From Taudactylus pleione (taxonomy: Eukaryota; Chordata; Amphibia; Anura; Myobatrachidae), in the NCBI GenBank assembly GCA_031769625.1, contig JAUIMM010000566.1, positions 4,159,001 through 4,223,000 of the forward strand: DNA of 64,000 nt, read 5' to 3'. The notes under the pieces were generated by a model. It made no database searches. It saw only the letters and a program-made list of their open reading frames with translations, and was not told the DNA's origin. The translations under genes and the position numbers were made by a program. Positions 11,334 through 23,000 of this stretch are shown one piece after another. How positions within the stretch are numbered: position 1 is the first letter of the stretch; each line of letters starts with the position of its first letter.

Positions 11334-12104
11334 TTAATGGATGCCTGAGAGAGATCATTAAGTTGAACTTATTTGCTATCACAGAAACACACAGTGATTC
11401 CAAATCAAAATAAATTTTACTGTTGTTACACTTGATAAAGGACTTTATTACACACATCATTGTACATTTGAATATTTTTATTCTGTTGGTATTTGTGTGC
11501 AATTGGTTGGTACAAAAGGATTCCCATTGAACAGATGCCATTGAGGTTTGTGTAAAGATCCAGTAGTTTTGCAGGGATAGCTGGTTCTACCCTCTAAAGC
11601 CCAGAACTCCCTCTCTCCCCGCCTGGCTCATCTTCCCTCCACAAGTAACATGCATTTTTTACCTTTTAAAAATAATATAATATTCTAATTTTGCATGTGC
11701 ACACATCCATAACCTGAGTTTCATAGGGAACACACCACCTGCCAAGCTTTTTCCACCCAAAAGTTGAACCCCTGCAGTTGCTGCCAACCTGACTTTCTAA
11801 AGCCGGGTATACATTAGATGTGTTCCCAGCACGATCTTGTGAGTGATGGGACCTGGCGTGGATGCCGGCATGGGCAAGTGCATACACACTTGCCGATGCC
11901 GGCAGCTACGGCGAGAGGTGGGCGGGAAGAGTAGGGGCCATTCTGCATTCGCTAGCGTCATCAGCTCTTTCTGCATGTACAAAAAGATCTGAAGATGTGA
12001 CAGACGACACGGGGAGTGCGAATCTGCATTGTGCATATACGCTGGACGATATGAATGATTTGTCGCTCCGATGCATCTGAATCGGCCAAATCGTTCAAGA
12101 TATA

Positions 12105-12590
12105 GGCCCTCATTCAGACCCGGTCGCAAACGCCGAGCGCTCGCAACTGGGTTGATGTTTAGGTACTGCACACGCGCAGCGGCCGCACTGCGATTGTGCA
12201 AGCCCTGGAGCTCACTACAAAAGGGCCGGCTGTCAATGTTGAGCGACGGCTTGGCCCGTTTTGTAGGCGTGGCAGGGGGATGGTTTCATAAACGGCGTTC
12301 CTTAATGCCTGCCGTTTTGTGGGCGGCCGCAGTGATGTCAGTGGGGAGTTTCCTGCTTTATCAGAGCAGGAAGCTCCCTGGGGCTTGCGGTTGCCGAGAC
12401 CCAACCTTAGGGTCTCGTCGCAAGCCCCGATGGTCTTGACCATCGCGACCATCAACCTGGTCGGTCGCTAAAGCTGTGGGTGGTAACCCACAGCTTAGCT
12501 AGCGACCAGAAGGCCGCACTTGAAAATACAAGTGGTCGTCCTCATTAAGAACGAGCGGTCGCTTCTTGCGAGCGTCTCTGAATGAGGGCC
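12105..12590. mobile_element. 3-bp-TSD MITE, string-of-hairpins subtype
   Basis: Ends ggccctcattcag and ctgaatgagggcc are flanked by ata (12102-12104, 12591-12593). Inside are successive hairpins, for example cttgcg...cgcaag around ggtctc, gatggtcttgaccatc, and agctgtgggtggtaaccc with cacagct. The same hairpins recur at 20712 and 31186. Confidence 0.85.
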
Positions 12591-12601
12591 ATAGTCTAGT
12601 G

Positions 12602-12945
12602 CAGGGATGGGGAACCTCAGGCCCAGGGGCTGTATAAAGACCGCAGAATCATTTGGAGCTTTTTCCTGCTAGCCTCATCTGGCTAGCAGGGTGCCCTGCA
12701 GCCGTAATCTATGCAGCAGTGCCACCTGAAGCGTCCTCGGGATGCTTCAGATGGTTATACCACTGCCCTTACAGGTCCCCGGAGCATCCTTAGGATACTC
12801 TGGGTATTGCTGTAATCACTGGTGATTGTGACCCCCCCCAACCCCCATGTGATGTCACATGGAGGGGGTGTGGCCAGCAGTGGTCCCGCGAATAACTTTA
12901 TATATCAAAAATGGCGCTTGGCAGAAAAAAGGTTCCTCACCACTG
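12602..12945. mobile_element. hAT MITE, 8-bp TSD
   Basis: Ends cagggatggggaacctc and ggttcctcaccactg are flanked by gtctagtg (12594-12601, 12946-12953), an exact 8-bp duplication. Same family as 4586-4987. Confidence 0.9.
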
Positions 12946-12967
12946 GTCTAGTGAGTACCCAGCTTAA

Positions 12968-13659
12968 GATGCATCAAAATGAGCACACCACAAAATGTAC
13001 CCTAGGGGCAGAGTATTAGGCTGCATCTTAAATACTATAACAACTGTGACTGGGTATTAGTTCACTGGTTCTACATAGTTACACATCAAAAACATGTAAG
13101 ACTCCAAATTCAAATGCTATTTTATTTGGATACAAACAGTCTGCAGTTTTGATTGCTATAGATGGGAGGTTCCCAAACTATGTCCTGAAGTCACCCAAAC
13201 AGTCCAAGTTTTAAGGATAACCATGCTTGGGCACAGGTGACTTAATTAGTACCTCAGTCATTTGATTTAACCATCTGTGCTCAACCATAGAAATCCTTAA
13301 AAGCTGGACTGTTGAACCAGTGCCTGCAAACTGCAGGCTATCTAATTTTGGGAGTCCAACATATAAAATTGGAAGAATTCATATTAAAAACTTATACTTA
13401 TTACAGTAAAGATATCACATCAATATGAAACAGAGTTTTTGAGTATTATAGTAATAAATGCTAGAAATATAACTTTTTAGGAACTCAAATTTTCCTTACT
13501 TGACATATTAAACATATAAATAGTCTCACAGTCAGACTGAGACAGAGCTGAATACAGGGTATATTACTATGTGTGTGGCTTCAAAGTGACCTCTGACACT
13601 GATAAAACAAACGAGCACAAAGTGACTGCAGTACAGCTAATGACCAGATAGTGCACATA
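12968..13659. other. No gene; one decayed hAT-like foldback
   Basis: Around 13168-13325, gaggttcccaaactatgtcc and a weakly complementary right part suggest an old hAT MITE. Nothing else is recognised. Confidence 0.4.
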
Positions 13660-14422
13660 GGGTCTGACTCACTGCAGATGGCTATTCTGCTTCTACGCAC
13701 GCAACGCAGTTGCTAATATCAGCGGTGACATGTAAATGTTTGCATTCGCATTGTGGGCCTGATTCACAGCCGCTCGTAAGCGGACGCTTGTTCGCTCTGA
13801 GCGATGTTCGCACAACTGCGCATGCGCAAACCAGTCATTGTGGTCAGAAATCGAACGGTCGCGAAACAGCGAATGCCTGCTAATTTGATTGACAGAATGT
13901 ACCGTTTGTGGGTGGTAACGGGAAGGTGCTTGAAAACGGGGGAGTGGAGATCCGAACGCAGGCGTGCCTAACGGTCAAAAGGGCGTTTAATGTGAGTGCA
14001 TAATTAGTAAAGGAGCGTCATCAACCACGTCACTTGGTTGTCTTTTAGCCTGAACTGCTCGCAGTGATTGCGGTAGGAAAAAACTACCACAAGCACTGCG
14101 AGCAGTTCAGATGCCTTTCGATGTACCCGATTAATCAAATAAATACCAGAGATGACGTGTGATGCGAACGGCAAAGGGGTGTCTTTACAAAATAGCGAGC
14201 GCATTTTTCGCTCGCTCGCTCAGACATAGAGGCGTCAACAAACCGCAATGAGCGAGCGCACAATTTAAATAGCCGGTCCCTTTTTTTGAACGACCGTCCG
14301 CAAATAGCGTCCAGGTCTGAATCAGGCCCTGTGATCGCAGCCTGATATAAGGACGCCCACTTCCCGTTACTCACATCCATGTACTTTGGCAACATAGTGA
14401 AACAATCTGTAACATCAGACCC
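13660..14422. mobile_element. GGGTCTGA-family MITE with nested MITE
   Basis: Ends gggtctgactcac and atcagaccc are flanked by ata (13657-13659, 14423-14425), a 3-bp TSD. The interior matches the short copy at 3909-4094 in opposite orientation. That copy shows the uninterrupted sequence where the 13755 element is inserted here. Confidence 0.75.
13755..14329. mobile_element. 3-bp-TSD MITE (GGGCCTGATTCAG family)
   Basis: Ends gggcctgattcac and gtctgaatcaggccc; flanks tgt (13752-13754, 14330-14332). It contains the hairpin gaactgctcgcagtg...cactgcgagcagttc (about 14051-14110). It shares most of its interior (gtttgtgggtggtaac, ggagatccgaacgcagg) with 52679-53270. Confidence 0.85.
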
Positions 14423-14439
14423 ATACCCACAGTTGAGGC

Positions 14440-14742
14440 AGGTCCGACCTCACTCAGGAATTGCTTACTTCAGTGCACTCTATGAGGCCTCAGGCTGTGT
14501 CTGGTATCGCAGTGGCTAATTTATGTATGCCCATGCAACGGCGTTCATACGCAATGGCACGCCTGCATTCGCACGATCACTCCCCATGTCACCACCCACA
14601 AACGGCACTTCCTGTCAATCACAAAAAGAAGGGTCTGCATCACCACTGGGATCGCATTTCTGATCGCAGTGGCTGGTTCGCGCACTGCAGAATAGGGTGA
14701 TTGCGTGCATATAAGCAACTGCGATCTTTGCTGAATCGGACC
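14440..14742. mobile_element. MITE related to the GGTCYGA family
   Basis: Ends aggtccgacctcactcag and ctgaatcggacc are inverted. It shares gcaactgcgatc and cgcagtggct words with the 13660 element. No clean TSD. Confidence 0.55.
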
Positions 14743-14879
14743 TATCATGAGTACTCAAGTGGCTTGGATCATGTAAGTTGTGAAGTGAAGCAGACACAAA
14801 TAGGAAGTTTTTTTTTTTTTTTAATAACACCACTTAAAAATATGTGCAGGCTTCCTCTTCCCCCAACTTAGCATGAATC

Positions 14880-16319
14880 ATTGTTTGTGTAAAAGGAGTG
14901 TGCACGGCATTGTGTAGTCACTGTTTGTGTAAAAGGAGTGTGCACGGCATTGTGTAGTCACTGTTTGTGTAAAAGGAGTGTGCACGGCAGTGTGTAGTCA
15001 CTGTTTGTGTAAAAGGAGTGTGCACGGCATTGTGTAGTCACTGTTTGTGTAAAAGGAGTGTGCACGGCAGTATGTAGTCACTGTTTGTGTAAAAGGAGTG
15101 TGCATGGCAGTGTGTAGTCACTGTGTAAAAGGAGTGTGCACGGCAGTGTGTAGTCACTGTTTGTGTAAAAGGAGTGTGCACGGCATTGTGTAGTCACTGT
15201 TTGTGTAAAAGGAGTGTGCACGGCATTGTGTAGTCACTGTTTGTGTAAAAGGAGTGTGCACGGCTTTGTGTAGTCACTGTTTGTGTAAAAGGAGTGTGCA
15301 CGGCTTTGTGTAGTCACTGTTTGCGTAAAAGGAGTGTGCACGGCATTGTGTAGTCACTGTTTGCGTAAAAGGAGTGTGCACGGCAGTGTGTAGTCACTGT
15401 TTGTGTAAAAGGAGTGTGCACGGCATTGTGTAGTCACTGTTTGTGTAAAAGGAATGTGCACGGCAGTGTGTAGTCACTGTTTGTGTAAAAGGAGTGTGCA
15501 CGGCAGCGTGTAGTCACTGTTTGTGTAAAAGGAGTGTGCACGGCAGTGTGTAGTCACTGTAAAAGGAGTGTGCACGGCAGTGTGTAGTCACTGTTTGTGT
15601 AAAATGAGTGTGCATGGCATTGTGTAGTCACTGTGTAAAAGGACTGCACGGCAGTGTGTAGTCAGTTTGTGTAAAAGGAGTGTGCACGGTATTGTGTAGT
15701 CACTGTTTGTGTAAAAGGAGTGTGCACGGCATTGTGTAGTCACTGTGTAAAAGGAGTGTGCACGGCATTGTGTAGTCACTGTTTGTGTAAAAGGAGTGTG
15801 CACGGCATTGTGTAGTCACTGTGTAAAAGGAGTGTGCACGGCATTGTGTAGTCAGTTTGTGTAAAAGGAGTGTGCACGGCATTGTGTAGTCACTGTGGAA
15901 AAGGAGTGTGCACGGCAGTGTGTAGTCAGTTTGTGTAAAAGGAGTGTGCACGGTATTGTGTAGTCAGTTTGTGTAAAAGGAGTGTGCATGGCAGTGTGTA
16001 GTCAGTTTGTGTAAAAGGAGTGTGCATGGCAGTGTGTAGTCACTGTTTGTGTAAAAGGAGTGTGCATGGCAGTGTGTAGTCACTGTGTAAAAGGAGTGTG
16101 CACGGCATTGTGTAGTCATTGTTTGTGTAAAAGGAGTGTGCACGGCAGTGTGTAGTCACTGTTTGTGTAAAAGGAGTGTGCACGGTATTGTGTAGTCACT
16201 GTTTGTGTAAAAGGAGTGTGCACGGCAGTGTGTAGTCACTGTGTAAAAGGAGTGTGCACGGCATTGTGTAGTCACTGTTTGTGTAAAAGGAGTGTGCACG
16301 GCATTATGTAGTCACTGTT
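14880..16319 (+). repeat. 40-bp minisatellite, about 36 copies
   Basis: The unit is tcactgtttgtgtaaaagg followed by agtgtgcacggcattgtgtag (40 bp). Copies are 95% or more alike. Length variants of 36 bp (tcactgtgtaaaagg) and 38 bp (tcagtttgtgtaaaa) are interspersed, mostly after 15.5 kb, and a c/t at gcacgg and a g/t in gcattg mark sub-lineages. Long antisense reading frames through it are by-products of the repeat. Confidence 0.97.
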
Positions 16320-17487
16320 TAAACACGGTTGCCGCAGTTTTAGTTTTGTTTTTTTTTGCAGGAATGAGTATGCGTTGTCATCTTCAGCAGTGTTCTCTCC
16401 AGGCTATTTGTTGCTGGAACAACGCCCGGCAAGAAACAGCTACCGTCCCGCAGTTTCCTCTGCCCCAATTCTGTGTCCACTGTCCAGCACTCCCCCAATG
16501 CACCGCGTCCCCTGTCTCCTGGTCACCCTCAACATGTCCTTGTTGCCACTGACACAGATGTGACACTGAGCTGTGCCGATGTGAAATGTTCTTCACATCG
16601 GAGGCTCCGGGTCCGCCGGCAATAAGGACACGTTAGTGAGGGTACCAGGTGCCGGAAGCTGGGCAGGGGACACGGCATTGAGGCGTAGGAAGTGCCTGGC
16701 AGGGAACACGGCATTGTGGCGGGGAAAGTGCCGGGTTGTCCATCACAGTGCCAGGCTGGTGTCAGGCTGGAGGACAGAGATCCCTCCCCCTGTATAAAAG
16801 CAAGGGTGCGCTGTTCAGGTGGGAACAGTTGCCTGAACACATTAAAGGGAATAGTCCTGCGTTCATTCTCTCTGTGTAGGAGCAGAAAAAAAAAAATCTG
16901 TGGGGACACTATCTCGAGCTGTATAAAAAAATTAATTCTGTGGTGCCAGCACTAAATAACCTGATGCTGATTTCACTAGAGGGACCAGATCCTACAGACC
17001 TTGATTATGAATAAGCTGCAGATGACTGGGCCTCTAAGAAGAAGAGTATAATTAATATATAAAATGTTATCTCAAGTTTAAATTATTATGAGCTCAGGAT
17101 TTAAAACATTTTATTATTACAAAGGCCCCTACCCGGCTGGAAACACTTTCTGGGCAGCGTGAGAGCACCCATAACGCCGATCCCTCCAGACAGCTGTGTT
17201 TGTGACTTTTCAAAGGCTGTTTTAGTCACATTTTACGGCTGCACACCCTTACAGTATCTTGGCTATGTTTGTATGCCCAATGACTGCATCTGCCTGCACA
17301 TTCCAGCTCCGATCTTGTCCGCAGTTATACACAGTCACAAAGTGAGCATATGCATGGAAAAAAAATTGTTTATGTCTCACTCTGAATAAGCCACTTAATA
17401 AATACAGTAGTAGTGAATGGAAACTTGGAGCTACATGTATTGGCTCTGTTATCTCTATTCATCACTCTAGATCTGTGCTTTACACAT
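16320..17487. other. No gene recognised; moderately GC-rich
   Basis: Frames of up to 126 codons exist on both strands but show no domain, no repeat family and no convincing splice signals. A poly-A run at 16886 could mark an old retroposed end. Confidence 0.4.
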
Positions 17488-17616
17488 TAAGGGGGAGATA
17501 TAAAGTACCAACCAATAAGCTTCTAAGTGCCACCACTTTACAGTTTGTTTAAAAATGACAGTTAGAAGCTGATTGGTTGGTACTTTATCTATCTCCAAGC
17601 CTTGATACCTCTCCCC
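17488..17616. mobile_element. Foldback MITE (CCAATCAG type)
   Basis: gggggagatataaagtacca at the left pairs with ttggtactttatctatctcc at the right. The loop side carries accaataagcttctaa and tagaagctgattggt. Confidence 0.75.
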
Positions 17617-17617
17617 C

Positions 17618-17797
17618 CCCCAAGAGAGATTTATCAAACCTTCTAAAGAGTGGACAAGTTGAGGACTTGCACATAGCAACCAATCTACCTATCCTTTTAT
17701 AGAATTCACTTAATAAATGCTAGTTAGAAGCTGCTTGGTTGCTATGAGTAACTTCTCCACTTGTTCCCTTCTCAACTCTTTGATACATTTCTCCCTT
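17618..17797. mobile_element. Foldback MITE (CCAATCAG type), second copy
   Basis: gagagatttatcaaacc and tttgatacatttctccc are inverted ends; gcaaccaat and attggttgc-like words (cttggttgctatg) pair inside. Adjacent to the previous copy. Confidence 0.65.
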
Positions 17798-17984
17798 AGT
17801 GCTATGTGATATTACCCTGAGAGGTAGCTATGGACTTATCCTTTAAAATGGACTTATGTCTTTTGAGTCACTGGTTTATGATGTTGATGATGAATTTCTT
17901 CTGCCTGTGACCAAGTACTGTTGTTACTCCAATTACTGAATGCAAATATGTAAAACATTATGGTCTTTATGTAAAGTAATTTAT

Positions 17985-18782
17985 GTGTATATTAGGCTCC
18001 AGTAATCTATAATGGCTTTCTGATTAACATGGCTGAATAACACAGAAAAACCATCAAAAGAAAAATTTATGTATTTAGTAAAAGTTACAGGATGACAAAC
18101 ACACACTACAAAGTTTATGATGTAGTGAACTATCTCAAGGTGATTTTTCATAGAAGGACAAAAAGAATACATAACTACATAAAGAATGCACATAGAAAAT
18201 TGTATAAAATGACCAATGTCTGCAACATGAGTCTCAGGCATAGTCACGACACACAGTATAGTATCTGACCATATCCAAATGTTCCGATCCAAAGATAGAA
18301 AGAAATAGCGACTGGAAAACACATCATGATTGAAATATAAAACTAAAAAAAATATATATATAAGAAAACATTGGTTTCTATAGAAGCACTACGCATAATT
18401 TAGCAAAAATAAATGTTTAAAGGAGAGAGCCCCATACGATTTTTTAATTGAGTCCAGCAGGCTGCACAGTGTTGAGTTCTAAAAATCCATTTGGTTTCCA
18501 AACGCAGTAGTTTTGCCGCCCTATTGCCTCCTCTAAGTGATGTGGGTACATGGTCTAGAATTTTATATTTTAGACTAGAGAGGTTATGTCCAGCTGATTT
18601 GAAATGACGACCCACGGGTTGGTCAATGTTTTCCCTTCCAGGGTACCCCTTATGGCGGACCGATGTAGGGCCATCCTCTCTTTAAAAGTCCTAGTCGTTT
18701 TACCTACCAGGGACATACTCTATAATAAACCACAAAAGATGTGGAACAAGTGAGAGTATGCAAAATTGTCCGTAGGGATTCT
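17985..18782 (-). mobile_element. Penelope-like element, 3' part
   Basis: Read on the minus strand this is the end of a Penelope-like retroelement: GIY-YIG coding remnant, then a 3' region. Its segment 18150-18370 is repeated inverted at 18783-19000, the arrangement of partial inverted copies that is characteristic of this class. Confidence 0.75.
18400..18725 (-). pseudogene. GIY-YIG endonuclease remnant of Penelope-like element
   Basis: Penelope-like elements join a reverse transcriptase to a GIY-YIG nuclease that nicks the target. On the minus strand, two frames show VGKTTRTFKERMALHRSAI and then PVGRHFKSAGHNLSSLKYK, KILDHVPTSLRGGN and LETKWIFRTQ. These fit the conserved second half of the GIY-YIG domain and the WIF tail. 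A frameshift lies between them near 18640, and the reverse transcriptase is missing, so the copy is dead. Confidence 0.8.
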
Positions 18783-19330
18783 ATAGATACCACTGTTTTC
18801 TTATATATATATTTAGTGTTTATATTTCAATCATGATGTGTTTTCCAGTCGCTGTTTCTTTCTATCTCTGGATCGGAACATTTGGATATGGTCAGATACT
18901 ATACTGTGTGTCGTGACTATGCCCGAGACTGATCATGTTGCAGACATTGGTCATTTTATACAATTTTCTATGTGCATTCTTTATGTATTCTTTTTGTCCT
19001 TCTACGTTGCTTGTTACAATAGTATACACACTGTGTTGGTGTGTGTATTCTATCTAGTCACAGTCTCTGTGTTTTTGTTTATTGGTTGCTATGTTACTAT
19101 CCGTGTAGTTCCTTTACACACGTCACTTCCGGGCTACTTACGGTTAGCGGGTGCTTAACATGCTGTGGTACGTGGGTCTCCTTCTGGCTATAGAGGTAAC
19201 ATGAGTTTTATTGTTTATTTACCTTGATAAAAGAGCCCAGTGGGCTCTGAAACGTCGGTTTCAAGTAAAATACCCTTTTGCATTCAAGTCCCGGAGTGCC
19301 GCCTCTGTCTGTCCTAGGACTAGCCCAATA
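18783..19330 (+). mobile_element. Penelope-like element 3' region, inverted copy
   Basis: It starts gttttcttatatatatattt and repeats the 3' region of the minus-strand copy in plus orientation, then extends through a hammerhead-like motif to tgtcctaggactagccc and an (AT)n tail. Confidence 0.7.
19223..19256 (+). ncRNA. Degenerate hammerhead-ribozyme-like motif
   Basis: ttgataa, then the perfect 7-bp stem agagccc-agt-gggctct, then gaaac lie in the order of a type-I hammerhead core (CUGAUGA, stem II, GAAA). Two core bases differ from consensus, so self-cleavage is doubtful. Hammerheads are known in Penelope-like terminal repeats. Confidence 0.5.
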
Positions 19331-19334
19331 TCTG

Positions 19335-19336
<2 letters not shown>

Positions 19337-19371
<35 letters not shown>
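19337..19371. repeat. (AT)n microsatellite
   Basis: About 17 AT repeats end the Penelope-like fragment. Confidence 0.95.
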
Positions 19372-19376
<5 letters not shown>

Positions 19377-19822
19377 CTGATTGTCACAAAAATACAATAA
19401 AAAAGTGTACTGTTCTTTACAAACTAATTAATGGGCTTAAAGTCAAGGGATTTGCTCTTTACAATTAATATGTAGGATAGCTGGTATGAATAAATGTCTA
19501 TTTGACCATTCATTTTATTTTGTTTAGAAAGAAGTTGTGGCTTAAGGAATTACACTTATGGTTCTTGCTTGGGGTTAGGTAATTTGGCACAACAACAACA
19601 ACCTTTTGGTTCAGGCACTTATCCCTCCGTTTCCTGGGTCATTTCTCTGACACGTATATGTCAGAAAGGGACTAGCTCATAGGTCACTAAGGATTACCAG
19701 AGTCATAGCACAGGGGTAGCACTAGCAGAGGCTTTCCACAGCTCTCCATGTTATCTGGCAGGCAGGAGAAAGAGGAAGAAAAAGCTGACATACTGTAGTT
19801 GACTGGATTCCACTCCAGAAAC

Positions 19823-20003
19823 ATGGATAATCTCAACACTCATGAGGTGGAGTTTTCGAGGACCGAGAATGCCAGTCTGCTCACCAAGAATGTTGAACTG
19901 TGGAAGATGGTCGGCTTGATGCAGGAAAACCTGGAGCTGAGATGCTATAAGGACCACGTGCGTAGCCTGTCGCCTCCAAGCAAAGCATGCCCGGACGTTC
20001 CAT
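19823..20003 (+). CDS. Speriolin-like gene, first coding exon
   Basis: ATG at 19823 opens 60 codons and one base, followed by the consensus donor gtaaga. Residues 24-42 read NVELWKMVGLMQENLELR. This aligns with the N-terminal segment of SPATC1L (pattern N-x-[DE]-L-x-K-x-V-x-L-x-x-E-N-x-x-L-R), which is predicted to be helical or coiled coil. An upstream in-frame ATG at 19799 is possible; 19823 was chosen for the MDNL start and the better fit in length. Confidence 0.62.
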
Positions 20004-23000
20004 GTAAGAACCAAAAATACGCTTGGCATAACTCAGTACAGAATGTATCTTTTTGGGATGGATAGAACATTTTGGCTTAAAGTAAAACATGATTGGTTTT
20101 GTTGTGTAAAAGGATAAACCGGACACAATTAAATTGACTAAATTACTGTTTATCAGTAAAAAAAAAAACTATCTATTTCGACCATCTTACATTAACAAGA
20201 CGGTGGCAGGAAAAACCTGTCAAAGAGCCATCATACCAAGTATGCCCATTGTATTCTCCTATAAGGGAGGCCAGATGACTGAAGATAGTACTACATACTC
20301 TAGGAAACAATGATCGTTCTAATTTACTATTTTTTTTCCCCTTATGCTAAAATACGAAGATGAAAGAGCAGATGTAAAAGAATCCCCTAGCCACGGGAAG
20401 TGGTCTCTTTCTACTCCCCATTTATAATTCTTGTCATATATTGGAAACAAGCAGTGATGTACTAGACCTACATCATTACTTGATTAATCTGCCCATGATA
20501 GGGCTAGAAATTAGGGCTTGTTAGAGCAGACTTTTAATACAGTTGTTTGGATCTCATTGTATGTCCACCATCCCCCCCACTGCTATATAGGCTAATGACA
20601 ACAGTGAGAGGGTTAATGTAGGAGCTTCCTCTATGTGGTCAGCTATGGGGTGCAGGTTGTCATGCCCACCCTAGAGGAGCTAGAAATACCTGTGAAGCAA
20701 GGAGAAACACAGGGCCTGATTCAGACCCGCTCACAAGCGCATAGCGCTCGCAAGGGGGTCGATGGCCGGGCAGTGCGCACGCGCGAGCCCCGGAGCGTGT
20801 GAGAACTTCACTCGCTCGGGGCTCGCAGCAAAACGGGGCGGCTGTCTATGTTGATCGACAGCTCGACACTTTTTGTAGGTGGGCCGGGGGGGGTGGCTAC
20901 ACACACGGAGGCCTGCCGTTTGGGGGCGGCCCTACTGACATCACACATGATGTCAGTAGTGAACTTCCTGCTCTATTAGAGTAGGGAGTTCACTGGGGCT
21001 TGCGATGGACGAGACCCTACCACAAGGGTTTCGTCGCAAGCCCGATGGTCGTGACCATCGCCAGGCCACCAATACAGCTGTGGGTGGTCACCCACAGCTT
21101 AGCGAGCGGCCTGGAGGTGGGGGGGGTTAAACAAAAAAAAACTCCTTGATTCAGAGCGAGCGCTCACAAAGAGCGTCCGGCTCTGAATCAGGGCCACAGT
21201 TCGAGCTAAAGTACTAGCCTGCTGGGGAGGCAGCTGCTGAGTATACAGTCAGGTGCATAAATATTGGGACATTAACAGAATTTTCATATTTTGGCCTCTA
21301 TTCACCACCACAATGGCTTTGAAATGAAACAAACAAGATGTGCTTTAACTGCAGACTTTCAGATTTAATTTGAGGGTAATTACATACAAATTAGGTGAAC
21401 GGTGTATGAATTACAACGGTTTCTATATGTGCCTCCCACTTTTTAAGGGGCCAAAAGTAATGGGACAAACTAAACAATCCTAAATCTAACTTTCACTTTT
21501 TAATACTTTTGTAACCCCCCTTTTTACCACTAAAGGGTCACCAGGTTACTAACTCCTTTGTTACTCCTAATGTACCCATCCTTAGCATTCCTCTAAGTGG
21601 TGTACCTCCCCATTGTCAGTGCCTCCACCCAGGTTAATTATTTTAAATGCCAAAAGGGCTCACCTGGGAGAACCCAGTGATAGAATATATAGTGTTGTGT
21701 ATAGATAATGCATAATCACAATACAATACTGTATTATTTCACTTCACATTTACCACCAATGTCTTTTCCTTCCACGGATTCCGCAGTAATGGATCTCCCA
21801 CTGTAATCACTCCAGGTAAGTAAACACACAGTAGTTAAAAAATACTAAAGTTACTTTTCTAAGGAATATAAGTAAAGGATCTTCACTTGTACTTTGCATA
21901 TAAACTGCTGTTAATATACAGAGGATAAACACAACTCCATGTATTACATCAATACAATGCTTAATATACAAAACCCTTAAACTTAAACAATGTTATAAAA
22001 TTAATTAGGAGACTATATTTATAAATAGTTCCAATCCAGAGTTTATAGTTCCAGTTCAGTTTCTGAAGTGTAGATATTGTCTTTGTTAATTATCCTCTAG
22101 CAAGCCTTCACTTTTCCATTTAGTAACACATTTAAGTTTAACACATTTATTTTAAGTAACGAGTTTTATCACCAAAATGAGTGATAAATGTCACTGTGTA
22201 TAATAAATAGTGCTCCAGCCAATCAGCTCCCAACTGTCAACTGTTTGAAAAATGACAGTTGGGAGCTGATTGGCTGGAGCACCATTTATCATACACAGTG
22301 ACATTTATCACTCATTTTGGTGATAAAACTTGTTACTAAATGAATCCCAATATATTGTACGCAGTGGCGTAAATTCATCCCAGACGCCCGGAGGCAGGTT
22401 ATAATTTGGTGCCCGCTGACACTGTTATGTAGCAATTCGCTTGCAGACAAGCTATAGCTAGACAAAGGTCTGCGCCTGACAAACCTATACGTTTGATGAC
22501 TAAGTATAGGATCAGGTGAAAAAATGGCAACACATAAAATAACGAAATCCCTTTTATTGGAGTCACAAAGCTCAGGGAATATAGATTATGCACGTGCTTA
22601 AATTAATCTAATTAATCTGTTTATTTGGTTTAATGAAGTAGGACAGGGATAAAAGGGGGCGGGGGGGAGGGTGATAAAGAGATATTAAAAATAAATGGCT
22701 ACTGCAGAGTTTGCAATGGCCAACTTAGATATGAGGTGTCTGAATGGAGGCCTGTGGGTGGTGAGGCGTCCCTCAACCCCACCGCAGAGCATCACTGTGA
22801 TTCCAATTAAACCCCGCGGCTAATTATCACGCCGGTCAGAATTCAATTAGCGGGGATTGCACGTGCAGGTGTCCCCAAGACCCTGTGAGCGAGTCCCCGC
22901 TGTCGGGCTGCACCTCATGTAGGTGTGAGGTAAAATCTGTGTGAAGCCCTAATCGGCCTCGCGCGAGAGGCAACACACTGTTTCCACAATTTCTCACGGA

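Larger units (their letters stand above)
11801..12963. mobile_element. TTAA-type MITE carrying two nested insertions
   Basis: The outer element starts agccgggtatacattag after ctaa and ends gagtacccagc before TTAA (12964-12967). Removing the elements at 12105-12590 and 12602-12945, with one copy of each TSD, leaves a MITE of about 320 bp like its relatives. Confidence 0.8.

Noticed and set aside
11797..12439. Overlapping frames on both strands at 11.8-12.4 kb
   Set aside because: They span nested MITEs and are explained by the inverted repeats.
12822..13019. Short plus-strand frame near 12.8 kb
   Set aside because: Falls inside a hAT MITE and its host MITE end.
15588..15951. Antisense reading frames of 71-83 codons in the minisatellite
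   Set aside because: They repeat a Thr/Cys/His word because of the 40-bp repeat, have no stop by chance of composition, and lack any gene context.
14880..16319. CRISPR-like regular array
   Set aside because: The 40-bp copies are contiguous, with no unique spacers. It is a minisatellite in animal DNA.
16375..16909. Possible gene in the GC-rich stretch after the minisatellite
   Set aside because: Frames exist on both strands but show neither family resemblance nor usable splice sites.
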